From: Bremia lactucae
Taxonomy: Eukaryota; Oomycota; Peronosporomycetes; Peronosporales; Peronosporaceae
Length of the DNA stretch: 60,847 bases
Direction: 5' to 3'
NCBI RefSeq assembly: GCF_004359215.1
Contig: NC_090614.1
Span: 3,019,993-3,080,839, forward strand
Made by a program: the position numbers and the translations under genes. Below are positions 1 to 11,048 of the stretch, piece by piece. Position 1 is the stretch's first letter. Each line of letters opens with the position of its first letter. The notes under the pieces are model-generated. The model did no database searches and had not been told where the DNA came from. It worked only from the letters and a program-made list of their open reading frames with translations.

Positions 1-2
1 CT

Positions 3-362
3 GGTGTTGGCGCTAAAGCGGGTGTCGGTGCTGGTGTTGGTGCTGGAGTTGGTTTCGGTGCTGGCGTTGGAGCTGGTGTTGGCGTCAAAGGTGGGGTCGG
101 TGCTGGTGTTGGAGCTGGAGCTGGTTTCGGTGCTGGCGTTGGAGCTGGTGTTGGCGTTAAAGGAGGTGTCGGTGCTGGTGTTGGTGCTGGAGCTGGTTTC
201 GGTGCTGGCGTTGGAGCTGGAGCAGGTGTTGGCGTCAAAGGAGGTGTCGGTGCTGGAGCAGGAGCTGGTTTCGGTGCTGGCGTTGGAGCTGGTATTCATG
301 GTAGTGCTGGGGTTGGTGTCCATCCCAGAAATCTCGAGGTGGTTGATGCCCGCAATACCTAA
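3..362 (+). CDS. C-terminal part of a Gly/Ala/Val-rich repeat protein (5' end outside window)
   Basis: Reading from base 3, the frame is open from the window edge to a TAA at 360-362 (119 residues). It consists of about 3.5 copies of a 24-26 residue unit built from GVGAG/GAGFGAG blocks and closed by GVGVKG, then a short non-repeat tail ending in DARNT. The composition resembles elastin- or silk-like structural or cell-wall proteins, but no enzymatic domain is visible and no function can be assigned. A Leu/Val-rich frame also runs through the same repeat; the glycine frame is preferred because its codons give a regular peptide unit and a distinct C-terminal tail. Repeat number may be collapsed or expanded by assembly. 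The start codon and any signal peptide lie outside the window. Confidence 0.6.
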   Translation, partial: GVGAKAGVGAGVGAGVGFGAGVGAGVGVKGGVGAGVGAGAGFGAGVGAGVGVKGGVGAGVGAGAGFGAGVGAGAGVGVKGGVGAGAGAGFGAGVGAGIHGSAGVGVHPRNLEVVDARNT

Positions 363-1509
363 CTCGCCGTCTCCGCAGCACTGTTGAGACTTTTCCTTAT
401 TAGTCGAAGTGTGTTTAGTAAGTGAGTAATGTTGTTGTTGATGGAGTCGTAGCATGATACTGCTTGTGAATATATGTCCGTTAAAATGATCTGGATTGTG
501 TCAATTTGTTTTATTCTTTTTGCCTGAAATCGCAAGAGTGATGTCTTCTAACATTGTCGTATTCCATGTCTGTCTGTACTCTGTCAATAAAGTTATATTC
601 TATACTGTTGGCAGAGAATATTTAATCTACTGTGCTTTGAAAGCCTGTACTGATCAAAATTCATTTATTTTTGAATAAAGTGTTAAAGCATTGTCAATGA
701 AGGGATTTTTTTGAGAACTACTTGTAGATAAATATTTCCTTAACTCCAGGGCCTTGCGAAGCACTTTAACTAACGGAGCTCGACAAATTCAAACGAAAGG
801 GCTATTTTCGCAAGCATATATTGCCATCGACAGACGCCGTGGACGTGCACACCCAGATATAAGTCAGCGTGACTCAAAATGCATGCCTCAAAGAATGCTA
901 ATAAAGTGCACCTACAAGTTGTCGAGCTTTAAAAATGTAGTCGTAGGCGACGCGATGAAGCGAAGATAAATGAAGTGAATCAGATTCGAAATGTGACTAC
1001 TTGATGCTTTGAAAACGACAGCAGTGGCTGCAAATGCATTAAAAAGATCAGCTTATTAAAAAATTATTTGGTTCATCCAAACTGTTATTATTCTAGGCGG
1101 CTTTACTGAAGTACAATCGCGTAAACTATTTCGTTGTTAATGCTATCAAAGATCTATAAACACAAGGATCAGGTCGATCGTTGGGCGACAAGATTGGTGG
1201 TCATGTTGCATCTACTTCGGAATGATGTTTTTAATTAAGGACAGGAGGCGGCTTTTTCTTGAAATCAAAGTATTGTATATTTGTCAAATGCTTCAGTCGT
1301 CGCAATGCCCATAGGTCCAAGCTGTGCCGCTCATTAAAGTCCCACTACACAGTTGAAGAGTTCGCCTTTCATGTGGCACACCCAACAGGTAAAGTATCTA
1401 TGAGTTTAAAACACTGAAAAAAACTGGTTCGACAAAAAACTCAAATTAAGAGCAGCCATGCTCTACAAGCCCATGTATCCAAGGCGTGAAATTAGAGCTT
1501 GAGTTGAAA
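363..1509. other. Intergenic spacer between the repeat protein and SAS-6
   Basis: No convincing gene is seen. AATAAA hexamers at 586-591 and 674-679 could serve as polyadenylation signals for the repeat protein upstream, though the distance (224-312 bp past the stop) is long. The short frames at 496-678 and 754-969 lack recognisable motifs. The segment just before 1510 should hold the SAS-6 promoter and 5' UTR. Confidence 0.5.
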
Positions 1510-3691
1510 ATGGAAGAGTACAGCCGCGAGACGCCACTGTTCGATCGTCGTTTTCACGTGCTGGTGCAGTACCCAGACCGTGATGAAAAGCTCCAACAGC
1601 TTACAATTCGATTACTTACTGGTGCACGCGTACGTTTTAGTTAAATGATGCCACCATACTCGAGCACGGTAATTTAAAGTGCGCTTGTTGCTCCATTATG
1701 GCAGCAAAACAACGACAAGAACCAAAGAGAGCGCGTGATCCGTGTCGAAATTACAGACGACGATGGCATTGATCCGTTTTTTCTATATTTATGGAGTGTC
1801 TCCGAAGAGGAATTTCACGAGCTTAAAGCGCAGCAGAGACTACTCGTCGACTTTGCCACATTTCCGGCCAATTTAATTGAGCTACTCCAATGCTGTGTGA
1901 AAGATACTACAAAGATCGTCCGAAAGCTTGACGATACCGAAACCGACAAGCACGACTTGTTCGAAGACAAAGGTGCTGTTTGTGTCAATCGAGGCTCAGT
2001 TGACGCTCAACACAGCAGGTCTGCTGGACCAGTGCCGTTAAGGTATGCACTCTTTCAAACAACGTCGTAAAGGACACTTGATCGAATGCTGTATATACTT
2101 TTGTAGCTATTTGGCAGTGCTCAATACATCGGATGGCAAGGGGATGTCCCTCTTTAGCATTGTCGAGACGAATCCGTTTAAACAACTGACACATTTATCA
2201 TTGAAATTTTTTCCGGGTGATGATACGGCTATCAAGTCATATCTTGCCGCGAGGTTGGCACAAGTTGGAGCCAGTAGACGATCGTTAGCATCGGCCTTGA
2301 AGCAGACAAGCGAAGAGCTACAGACTTTGCAAAGTCGCGAGAAAAAGTTACAGCAGCAATTGTCGACACTCAGTCATGACGCCGAATCGACGCTTGTAGC
2401 GGAAAAAAGAAAGTTTGTCGACGAATTCGATGCACAGCGTCGAGTGGCGACCACAGCTTTAAAAGAGCGCGAAAGTGAATTAAATGCGAAAATGGAGATG
2501 TTGGTCGAGCGATACGAGAAAGAGGTGGGTTCGACATGACAAGTGTGGCTTTTACTGTACTTGTTGCTCAAAATACAATGTGTTGTAGCTTCAAACGCTT
2601 AAAGTTGCGGCCGAAACGAGCGACAGTCATGTGCAGGATCTCAATAAACTCAAGTACCAGCATGAAATGCAAATTGATCATCTTCAGGTTCAATCACAAG
2701 ATCTTTGTCACGGCAAAAGTGTGCTCTTAAAAGAAGTCGAGGAACTGCGCCTTCAAAACAAAGAATTGGATCAGAAAGCTTTTCAGCAGGAAAAACAAGT
2801 GAATACGTTGCAAATGCGTGTGGATGCGTTGCAGCAACAACTTGCTGACAAGGAGGATGTACTCATCAAGACAACAGACCTATTGCAGTCGGCAAAACAC
2901 CATAACGACGAGATTGACGACGCGTTGAAAAAGTACCGAGACAACCACGCAAGACTGCAACAGAAGCTAGAGCTGAGTATCTCGGAGATTAACAAGGTAC
3001 GATACTCGTTTGATTTATGCACGGCATGGTTTCAATTATTGTCATTGGCTTGAATAGGGAAATGAGATTATTGAACGCATGCAGAATGAGAATCGAGGTT
3101 TAAAGTCTAAAATGCGGATGAAAGCCAAGATTTTAAAACAGCAAGAACAGGTGCGATCGACGCAAAAGTGATTCCCGATTATGTGGCACTTGTCATTCGT
3201 TTATTGCTCTAGTTTATTGAGGAAAAACAACTTCAGCGTGAAGAAGCTGTACTTGAGCTGAAATCGACCAAAGAAGATCTTCGAAAACGAGACGAGCATA
3301 TTTTACTGCTAAAGGTATGGAAGCATTTTATTGTGGAAAAGGCCCCTTTTTTTAATTATTTTGCTCGTAACTTTTATAGGGTGCAATTAAAGAATTAAGT
3401 CAAAAGCTCGAAGACAGCAATAAATTGCTGGCATCTAACCAGCAAGGTATTGTACAACTCCTCACAATTGCCTTTTACTCCATCTTGAACGATCGTGGTA
3501 TGCGATTGCACTAGTGATCACGTGGTTAAACAAGGAGATAAATGAAGCTCAGCTTGGGCATCAGCGAAGGTCGACAGCTCATCCATCAGTCGTCACATTC
3601 CATCCATCTGACAAAGTACGTGGTTCACATTAAAAAAATATTGTGCTTCACTTCTATAAAGCTTTACATCATTTCTTAGGTACCTCCGTAA
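1510..3691 (+). CDS. SAS6: SAS-6 homologue, centriole cartwheel protein (nine exons)
   Basis: SAS-6 builds the nine-fold cartwheel hub of centrioles and basal bodies. Exons read from splice signals: 1510-1629, 1705-2042, 2107-2524, 2589-2996, 3058-3150, 3213-3314, 3380-3446, 3515-3615, 3680-3691. All eight introns are 61-75 bp, begin GT and end AG, and the phases agree, giving about 552 residues without a stop. The N-terminal globular domain carries the family signatures DPFFLY (residues 63-68) and VETNPF followed by QLTHLSL (about 172-184). A long Gln/Glu/Leu-rich coiled coil follows (about 200-500), then the conserved [13 protein letters not shown] block near 516-528. An insertion of about 30 residues (roughly 120-150) separates the two N-terminal motifs compared with animal proteins. 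The ATG at 1510 is the first that keeps the frame into exon 2. It is convergent with the reductase gene, 56 bp away. The gene looks intact, which suggests centrioles or flagellated zoospores are retained (inference). Confidence 0.93.
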
Positions 3692-3747
3692 AGCCATAAT
3701 ATACTCGACAACATTCGTAAAAACAAACACTTTTAAAAACATTAAAA

Positions 3748-4494
3748 CTAAAGAGCAAGCCCGCCATCAATACGAAGGCACTGCCCTGTAATGTACGACG
3801 CCTCGTCACTCACGAGAAACGCCACGAGCTGAGCAACTTCGTCTGCAGTGCCGAACCGAGCCAATGATATGTTATTTAGAACACGCTCTCGTGCTGCGTT
3901 CGACATGGTATCAGTCATTTCTGTCTGTATAAATCCAGGCTCGATTAAATTTACACGAATGTTTCGCGTCCCCAATTCCTTGGCCAACGTCTTGGTGACG
4001 CCCACCAGTCCTGACTTGGACGCACTATACGCAACCTGCCCGGCATTTCCAGCAGCACCGACGACGCTACCAATGTTAATAATACTTCCCTGGCGGCGCT
4101 GTATCATTCCTTTTGCCACTGCCTTGCACATGAGCACGGGTGCCACGAGGTTTGTAAGTAATAAATCTTCCAAATCGACCTCATGAAGGCGCAGCAGCAA
4201 ACTATCCTTTGTGTAACCGGCAGCATTGACAAGGGCTGATGGACAAGCGCCAAAATTATCCGTCACTTGAGCCACCAATTGAGCTGCTTTAACAGAAGCG
4301 TCGCCTTCACCACGCCGCGGACACGAGTACGCTATCGGCAGCACATCCGCGGAAATCCGCTGAGCAGCTTCTTGAGCTCGCGTTAAGTCGCGGGAAGTGA
4401 GCGCCACCTGCCAGCCACGTCGGTAAAGCTGCCGTGCGACAGCAAACCCGATGCCGCGGCTGCCCCCTGTCACAAGCGCCACGCCTAACGACAT
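3748..4494 (-). CDS. Short-chain dehydrogenase/reductase, FabG/CBR4-like 3-oxoacyl-ACP reductase
   Basis: Single-exon 248-residue protein of normal SDR length. It has the TGGSRGIG dinucleotide-binding motif (residues 9-16), NAAG (90-93), the structural Asn 115, the catalytic Ser 143, Tyr 156 and Lys 160 in YSASK, the PG motif near 186, and a C-terminal IDGG. This set matches the classical SDR subgroup of NADP(H)-dependent beta-ketoacyl-ACP reductases, which reduce 3-oxoacyl-ACP in type II fatty acid synthesis; eukaryotic relatives act in mitochondria. No obvious targeting peptide is seen before residue 9, so location is open. An unrelated carbonyl or alcohol substrate cannot be excluded. It lies tail-to-tail with SAS-6. 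The upstream side (4495 onward) leads directly into transposon-derived DNA. Confidence 0.88.
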   Translation of the reverse strand: MSLGVALVTGGSRGIGFAVARQLYRRGWQVALTSRDLTRAQEAAQRISADVLPIAYSCPRRGEGDASVKAAQLVAQVTDNFGACPSALVNAAGYTKDSLLLRLHEVDLEDLLLTNLVAPVLMCKAVAKGMIQRRQGSIINIGSVVGAAGNAGQVAYSASKSGLVGVTKTLAKELGTRNIRVNLIEPGFIQTEMTDTMSNAARERVLNNISLARFGTADEVAQLVAFLVSDEASYITGQCLRIDGGLAL

Positions 4495-4601
4495 TGTTTT
4501 AAAACGGCATTTCGAAAAACCTCAATTTCAAGCTGGATTAACTTTAATTTTTTTGTAAAGGGAGCTGATAATGAGCCTTCAGTCTCCGCTAATGGCTCTA
4601 A

Positions 4602-5035
4602 TGTAAAGGGTACACATCGATTGGAGAACTGTATTTGGAGCACATTTTCTTTGGGTAAAATACCCTTTATCCTGTTCTAAAATGGTAACAAATGTGCGGC
4701 CGAATTCTATTTTTAAATTTGCTAGGGTAAGTTTTTAGATTAAAATATTAAATAAGGTGCAGTTCCCCTTTTAATCTTATAGCGTTAAGTGCCTTCCTAA
4801 GGCTTGCGCATTGATCTGTAAGAGACAGAAGCCTTTCTTAGGTATATACTCTTAAGCACTACTTGCCAGTCGGTTCTTCGAACTCCTGAATCCCTTGAAC
4901 TAGGATTCATTAAGCTTTAATAGCTTGTACGACTCTCTGAGTTATTAATCCTATTAGTTCTGTAGAACTAAGAGACTCTCTGAGTCTAAAAGTCTTCCTC
5001 TGACTTTAGGAACGAAGCAGATCCGCTATATCTCA
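4602..5035 (+). repeat. Solo LTR, G3 Gypsy family
   Basis: The segment is alignable by eye to the G3 LTRs at 31513 and 19840: it opens TGTAA..GG..ACACA and shares the block around 'gtgcctt.cctaagg', 'cttgcgcatt', 'actctt..gcactac' and 'tcttcctctgactttagga'. No pol sequence flanks it on either side, so it is a solo or truncated LTR in + orientation. The 3' edge is approximate because the similarity fades after about 5035. Confidence 0.65.
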
Positions 5036-5319
5036 TGTACTGAACAAGTGTTTGGATTTGGAGGCCACTTTGGTCAGGGTTTGTAAGGTTATACTTCGTA
5101 GAACTAACCTCCATCTATCGCGAAATATGGTGCTGACCACAACGCACACCCACCTTAACGTGCATACAGTCAATAGATTGATGAAGTAATTTGATAATAT
5201 GTAAATGCTGTAGATAAATATGGGTTTTACCCTTATTAAAGGTTGTCATAATACCAGAAGAACCAATTGTATAGGTAAGCTGATTACCACCGTGGTGTTG
5301 ATTGGTTCTTAAACTCATT
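5036..5319. other. Spacer with a nested hairpin
   Basis: No gene is supported. A perfect 9-bp inverted repeat (AGAACCAAT at 5259-5267, ATTGGTTCT at 5301-5309) encloses a smaller CACC/GGTG palindrome. It lies just left of the MULE relic and could be part of a transposon end, but no matching copy is seen on the relic's other side. Confidence 0.35.
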
Positions 5320-6625
5320 CGACTTTCAGGGGAGCTGTTTGACTCTGTAGACGATGCCCGTGACGCGCTAGACGAACTCACACTACCGGAAGGCTATGTC
5401 ACAACTTTCACACGGCAACAAAGGGTGGGTAAATGCAAGGAAGGTGATGTTAAAGCAGTGAACTTACCGTGCTCATGTAACGGCCGCCGAACTCGTTCAG
5501 CAGATGCAGGTCCAGCGCGTTTCCTCTTGTAATGGAGGAATTTCGGACCCTCCTCGTCAGCGCATGGGCTCCAGCCGCGCTACTGACTGCTCATTCTCGA
5601 CCACAATCACACGAGAACGACGTTAAGAGCAGCCAGATCAGTGGTCAAACAAAGTCATCCAAGAAGAGCTCACCACGAGCTCTTTGTGGACAGCACGGTG
5701 CATCCACGTGGACGCGCGCTTACGAAAGAACGACGACAAGCAGTGCATGTAAGTTTGCGAGCAGGTATCAGCGCTGGTCGTATCATTGCCTTCCTATGGC
5801 AATCTGGTGATGCGGGTGTAATTTGATATCTACAAAATCTGCGCACATGAACTTGATATCTACAATATCCGCGCACATGAACGCCGCAGAGTGTTAGGAG
5901 GGCGATCTCCGCTTGCAGTCTTGCTTGACAGTCTTGCAGAAAACAACGAACAACAACAACGCACCGTACTACGCGCAAGTCGATGCTGACAACAGCTAAC
6001 CCACCTGTTCATGGTGTCTCCCTCTGCCAAGAAGATCGCCACCCGGGTTAACGCTATTTGGGTCTTCTTGATTAATTCCACCTACAAGACCAATCGTTTA
6101 AGACCATTACTGCTGCATGTTGTGGGCATCACTGCGGACAACCAAAACTACACTTTGGCAAACTGTTTTATGCGCAACGAGACGAGGCAGGTACTCGAAA
6201 TGTTCAGCATCGCTACACCGAAAGCGTTTGTTGTTGATCGCGAGCTGGCGTTAATGAACGCGCTTGAAGGCTGCTTTGCCTTTGCAAGGGCCCTACTTTG
6301 TCGCTGGCATAGCAACAAGAACATCACTGCCAAGTGCGACGGCAATTTGACTCCGGCGAGGCGTTTACGCAACTGCAGCGTGCATGGAACTTCTTGGTAC
6401 AAGCCATAACAACGGCAGAGTATGACCGACAGCTGGTTCCGATCAGGGTTGTGGTGCAAGCTCGTGCCACGCGGTATCTGGAGGATACTTGGCTAGTATA
6501 CAACCAAAAGTTTGTGTACTGCTACTTGCGCGATGTTCAACATTACGGTCACGTGGCAACGTCGCGCGTCGAGACCGCGCATGCGGCTGTCAAGACGTGG
6601 GTGGATGTATTCACAGGTAAGCAGC
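5320..6625 (+). pseudogene. Mutator-like (MULE/FAR1-type) transposase relic
   Basis: Translations in alternating frames give a recognisable MULE transposase. An N-terminal part (about 5320-5800) includes LPEGYVTTFTRQQ and CNGRRTRS. Next come HELFVDS and SLRAGISAGRIIA (5660-5780) and a DDE core at 6011-6409 with STYKTNR, VVGITADNQ, VVDRELALMNAL and LCRWHSNKNI. The post-core part (6334-6620) has TRYLEDTWLVYNQKFVYCYL and SRVETAHAAVKTW. DDE landmarks are visible as the D of STYKTNR's upstream region (substituted here by N-S-T) and the D of VVDRE. At least three frameshifts and several stops break it, and a 30-bp 'gatatctacaa..gcgcacatgaac' block is duplicated at 5825-5882. It ends abruptly against Gypsy sequence near 6630. 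Non-functional. Confidence 0.8.
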
Positions 6626-6685
6626 ATCATGTTGTTCCAGTTTTTCGCACTATTGATTTTTGTTCAGAAATCAATTTGTTTGTGC

Positions 6686-8284
6686 ATGGCTACCAACACA
6701 TCTGTGCGCGTAGCCCGTGAGCCCACAAAGCTGGCTGGCAGCTGCACGGATCATTGCAGCTGCTGGTAATGCAAATGTTTCAGTAGACGCTAATGCTTTT
6801 ACTGTGAGAAATAAGTCACCTCCTACTCCCGTTAGAGGTGACTGGCATATGTAATTAGCTGATACCGTTGCAGGTGACGGTGTCAACTCACCTGCTACGC
6901 CAATGGTAGGTGACTGGTCCAAGTCACCGTCATCTCCCGACTTAGTGGCTACAGGGAAGGCTGCCGGATCACCCGGGGCCAAATCCGTTATACCTTCGGG
7001 CTCTAACGTGACAACCAAAGAGGTGATGACGAGGTTGTTCGACTCGTCGGGCCTCTTTGCGGGGAGCCATCTAATGATGGCTCCATGGGCGACGACCACT
7101 CTTGTGATGTTAGTATGCGTCACCATGAATGAAGTGTTCATAAAATGAAGAATGCTGCTGGCGGTGCTAATTTGCATCACCAGGAAAGGAGTGATTCTAA
7201 AGATCGTTCCGAGAGTCATGTTAGCGTTAACATTAACGTGAGCCAACGGGAGAGCGGCCGCAATACATTACCGCTCGTTCCCGAAAAAAAGCCTTAGTTG
7301 CCATCTAAAGGTAACCTAACTCGTTGATCTGGTATGACCAACGATCGATATCATTTTCTGTTGTTCGACTCATCCAGGCTTCGCAAGCCTGATGAGGATG
7401 AAGCGGAATATTTCATTGATCCTTTTTTCGGCATCGGGGGTACAGGTGCAAGCGGGCAAAGGGTGACAAACCTGTGTTCCAAGCTTGTACAGCATTTGTG
7501 CAGAATGTGCAGAGCATAACCGAGATGTCTGTCTTGACAAACTGGATGCTTTCCGTCAAGGTTGGAAAAACGGACTGTAGTCGATGCACGCTAAAAGCTG
7601 CACCGTTTGTCTAGAGAGGCAAGATATCTTGCGATCATGCGAGGGTGGATACCCTCGCCAACGAACGAGATAACTCTTTTTTTCCTCACGGTGGTTCGAG
7701 AAGCGTTCAACAAGAAATTGCTTCAGACCAAGACCACTCTAACTCGTCAATGAATGTGTAAGGGGAGGAAAAATCGGGTTCGCTTTGTTTGACGAACCTG
7801 AATCAACATCTTGGTTTGGATCACCCCCTACTATTCGAGGGAGGGCAATGATCACGAGGGTTCCAGTCGCCGCGAGTTAGCAATGACGGTTGATAATGTT
7901 TATCGTCACCAGTTGAGAAATTGTGCGCAAGCTGCGAACGATCAATTGGCGAACGGAAGGACACATCAGCTCCTTCAAAACGAGCTGGTGACAGCTCTTC
8001 AAAAGACATCTTCCTTGGAGGAAAGAGCGTATCGTCAGGTTCATGAGAACCAGACTTTGTCCCGAGAATATCATTCTTTAGCTCGGGACAATCAGACTTT
8101 GGTAGACACCTTAGACCGTTTCGGGGCGATTCGGAATCGAAAGAACCCTCGTATTGATGGTAAAGGCGGAGACGCCCAACATAAAGACGTTGCATGCGTA
8201 CGCATCAGACGAGGCAGCTCTATAGTGTATGCATTGCCCTTGGCGGTGCAGTACACGGAACAGGCCGATATACTTGGGCCCTAA
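6686..8284 (+). pseudogene. Antisense ORF (aORF-1) relic in G1 copy 1
   Basis: On the strand opposite to pol, an ATG at 6686 opens a peptide beginning M-A-T-N-T-S-V-R, like the M-A-N-K-S-V-R start at 57047. With frameshifts it continues through a Ser/Pro/Asp segment (SPATPMVGDWSKSPSSPD), TTKEVMTRLFDSSGLF (about 7015-7070), a block at 7334-7519 (SRLRKPDEDEAEYFIDPFF), and the KLHRLSREA motif near 7590-7620. It ends with a 157-codon open frame at 7811-8284 rich in Leu/Gln/Glu heptads. The pieces are in different frames, so this copy is dead. The same order of blocks recurs in other copies, which is the reason for annotating it. Confidence 0.5.
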
Positions 8285-8310
8285 TTTATTACTGCCTACA
8301 TTCGTTACTA
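7821..8310 (-). pseudogene. Integrase C-terminal (GPY/F-like) region, G1 copy 1
   Basis: The minus strand shows the end of a Gypsy integrase. A degraded P-K-Y-I-G-L-F-R-V-L-H stretch lies near 8245-8285, and LYVGRLRLYHQY heads a 124-codon open frame ending at 7821. This matches the GPY/F module that precedes the chromodomain in chromovirus-type elements. The downstream linker is Pro/Asp/Ser rich. No intact chromodomain follows in this copy. Confidence 0.65.
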
Positions 8311-8329
8311 CATGTTCTCGTATGTATAC

Positions 8330-8840
8330 CGTGGACAGTGGACTAGGCCGTTAGCATTAAATGAACGAATGTTTGCTACTGGACGTATCCGCGAAGTATC
8401 TTTTCGAGGATACGATTTGCACGTTATGCCTGACCGTCTGTTTCAGGATGGTCAGAAGTTGACAATTTTAATTGTGCTCCAAGTGATTCGTACACAGACT
8501 GCCAAAACTCCGCCGTAATTTGGGGTCTTGATGTGAGACAAACTCACGGAAAACCAATGGAGTCAAATATCGTGTTAACAAAGACCCGAGCTTAGCATTA
8601 GGCTGTGATCGACTCCAGGACTGCAGCAAGATGAACCATCTTGCTGACACGATAAACAAAAAGAAGAATACTATTATTCTCGTGATCGTCTTCGGAAAAT
8701 CCGAAGACAAAGTCCATCGATACGGAGAACGAGATGAAGCACTAGGCTTCACCCATTGCAAACCTCGCAAGCACGTGCCCGAATTCATTTGGCGAGGCCA
8801 TTACAAGTCGCGGCTTATCGGGAGATAGTGAATTTTCTCA
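8330..8840 (-). pseudogene. Integrase catalytic core remnant, G1 copy 1
   Basis: Minus-strand pieces include CLRGLQWVKPS (end of the zinc-binding module), a phenylalanine-rich decayed core start, and TSDHPETDGQ near 8420-8460, which is the part of the core before the third acidic residue. Sequence between the core and the GPY/F module (about 8340-8290) is shorter than in the G2 copy, so part of the core has been deleted. Confidence 0.6.
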
Positions 8841-9099
8841 CGTCCGCGATGTCCACTTATTGGTGCATCGTGGCACTCATACATGGTGCGTAAACGCAAA
8901 TCGTTGTGGTGGGATTATGTCGCCAGCAATGGCTATATATATAATACAGTAAGCTGTTGCGTCTTGTCTATCGATCTGTTGATGATCGATACAATTTCGG
9001 CAATCCTTTTAAGGATTGTTGTGATGGATTTTTAAGGTGATACATCAAACTTTTAAAAACCTTATTTTTTGATAAGCTCTTATAACGTCGTCGAGTAAT

Positions 9100-9632
9100 G
9101 TTGACGACGGAAAACTTGTTATTGCAACAGTGGCCTTATGCTCACTGTTGATATGGGCAGCCGGTACAAAATCGGGCCGGCGTGAAAGGGCATCAGCGAC
9201 GACATTAAGTCGTTCTTGATTAATATTCTACGGAAAGTTACACTCCAAGAAGAGAGACAACCATTTCGCCATTTTTGCGAGAGGTATAGACTGTTTACGC
9301 CCGTGCGTTAAGACGCATGGTCCGTCTAAACAATGAACTGTCTATCTTCCAAGAGATAGACCCTAAACTTAGCCAATGCATATTTCATGGCAAAAAGTTC
9401 CATGTTATGAATTGCGTTCGGCTGATTGAAGCTGACGCGACTGATAGCAGACGACGCAATCTGCGCCGTCTGTGTCATATGGCACTACCGCACAGCCAAT
9501 TGCAAAATCGTTGGCGTCACAGGCTACATGAAATGGTCTGTCTTGGTCCGCAATCGCCAGGATTGACGATTGTATCAAGCTTTGGTTTATACCCTTAGAT
9601 GAACGCTGATAATGAGCGTTCCATGACCACAT
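9100..9632 (-). pseudogene. RNase H domain remnant, G1 copy 1
   Basis: The minus-strand frame at 9405-9632 has SLIQSSILAIADQDRPFHV, CDANDFAIGCA (first catalytic Asp region) and CYQSRQLQSAERN. Farther on, TDHASL and a degraded DALSRRPDF-like end are found near 9300-9140 in other frames. Frameshifts interrupt the domain. Confidence 0.7.
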
Positions 9633-9736
9633 TCAATTTTTCTTCAGAAAAGAAGAAAGATGTACCGTCATTTCAACATGATCGCGGGAGTACTTAAGTA
9701 AGTACGCCGCTTAGCCGAGAGACTTTCGAAGTCCCT

Positions 9737-10580
9737 TTACATCGACTGGCACAGTTCAGTCGGTGATAGCCTTGACCTTTTCCGGATCAGGGCGTACACC
9801 GTACGCCTTGACCCGCGATTCACCCAAAGCGGCATTTCGCTCGCAGCGAATATCCACTTTCTGAGATTTGCATACAACTTTTGCCTACACATAAGTGTAA
9901 AGCGCCTTTCGGACGCGGGAACCAAGTACTTTAACGTCCGACTTTCCGTTCATGGCTCTGCTATGATCGTAGACGTCATCAAAATAACTCGGCGCGAAAT
10001 TCCACACCGAGCTCAACAGATTGGTTACACATCTGTTGCATGCTGCAGGGGCATTACTAAGCTCCTGTGTAGCCATTCCCATACAATTCCGCTTTGGCTG
10101 CTTTCTGCTGTGAACGAGATATCTTGTTCACGCATCAAGATGCGAAAGAATTCATCCATGAGATTCATGGACAAAAATTTGGAACTCTTTGACAGACCAT
10201 CAATTATTTCGTCTTTTCGTGGTATCGACGTTCGAGCCAATACCGTTGCAGCGTTTAATTTATTGAACGCATGCACAATCCGCCACGCTAATGTTGCTTT
10301 ACGTACACGGAAGGTCGGAAAGCTATGCGAGGAGGTCAACTCTCTGACAGGGCCCGCTACTTAGCGTTCGGCAAAGTTTGTCGATCTCTTATACTTGTTG
10401 ACTAGGAAACGGCCATTGCTTCATGACACAGTATTTCGAACCTGGTATCAGGTCATTTTCGTGTCGAGTGCCTTTATCCATAGGCATCTCGCAAGGTACG
10501 GATTCAGAAAAAACATCTTTGAATTCGATTAAAACCTTATATAAAGGTTTTCTTAAAAGACTCGTAGGCTTGGGACGCAA
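9737..10580 (-). pseudogene. Reverse transcriptase remnant, G1 copy 1
   Basis: Minus-strand frames give the RT N-terminus (FKDVFSESVPCEMP, KYCVMKQWPFP; 10580-10389), the template-contact region (RIVHAFNKLNAAT, SIPRKDEIIDG; 10339-10025), the catalytic box SYFDDVY at about 9985 and the thumb region (QKLYANLRKWIFAASE; 9870). The FDD catalytic pair is still encoded, but the domain is split among three frames. Confidence 0.8.
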
Positions 10581-11048
10581 AGCGTTCCATCAGAGACTTC
10601 TCATCGAGGACATTTTCGTCCATCGATGAGCTGCTGAAAACCCATTTGTTCCCAGGAAATACTATTACCATTGCCGACCGAATATTGGTCACGTACTTGT
10701 CATCTGTGACAACTACGCAGATCTGCTTGACTTTGCCACTACGCATATCACGCTAGAACCGTTTCGGTTCTAGCTTTGGCAAGTGAGTATTCTCCGAGTT
10801 AACTTTGGAGCCGCTATCAGATCAACGTATAAGCGCCTACACTTGATTCGTTTTTTTACTAAGACATTTAATGTCTCAGTTTTTTCCTCTTTGGAACCTA
10901 TTTTCAAAAGTACGTGGGAACCTTTTACCACAGGTTCAACGGACTTATTCCCGCAGATTCTTGTGGACTAATCCCCTCAAGTTATATTGGAGGAGTGTCC
11001 TCTCCAACTGCCTCTGGCTGTGGGGCTGCGCAACCTCAGCGAGATCCT

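Noticed and set aside
4..387. Leu/Val-rich open frame (127 codons) with an ATG-like start
   Set aside because: It is an alternative frame of the Gly/Ala/Val repeat. The glycine frame gives regular peptide units and a proper C-terminal tail.
1960..2045. Apparent frameshift in SAS-6 exon 2
   Set aside because: A one-base shift would give another plausible frame, but the unshifted frame joins in phase to exon 3 through a good AG/GTATGC donor and TTTTGTAG acceptor, so no error is needed.
3848..4186. 112-codon plus-strand frame
   Set aside because: It is the antisense shadow of the reductase gene, which has all SDR motifs on the minus strand.
5115..5381. 88-codon minus-strand frame beside the MULE relic
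   Set aside because: A weak transposase-like impression but no motif that can be named; left as spacer.
6671..7246. 191-codon minus-strand ORF rich in Ser/Thr
   Set aside because: It lies in the sense orientation of G1 but shows no domain and is not kept in other copies, while the opposite strand carries the blocks shared among copies. Treated as a shadow of aORF-1.
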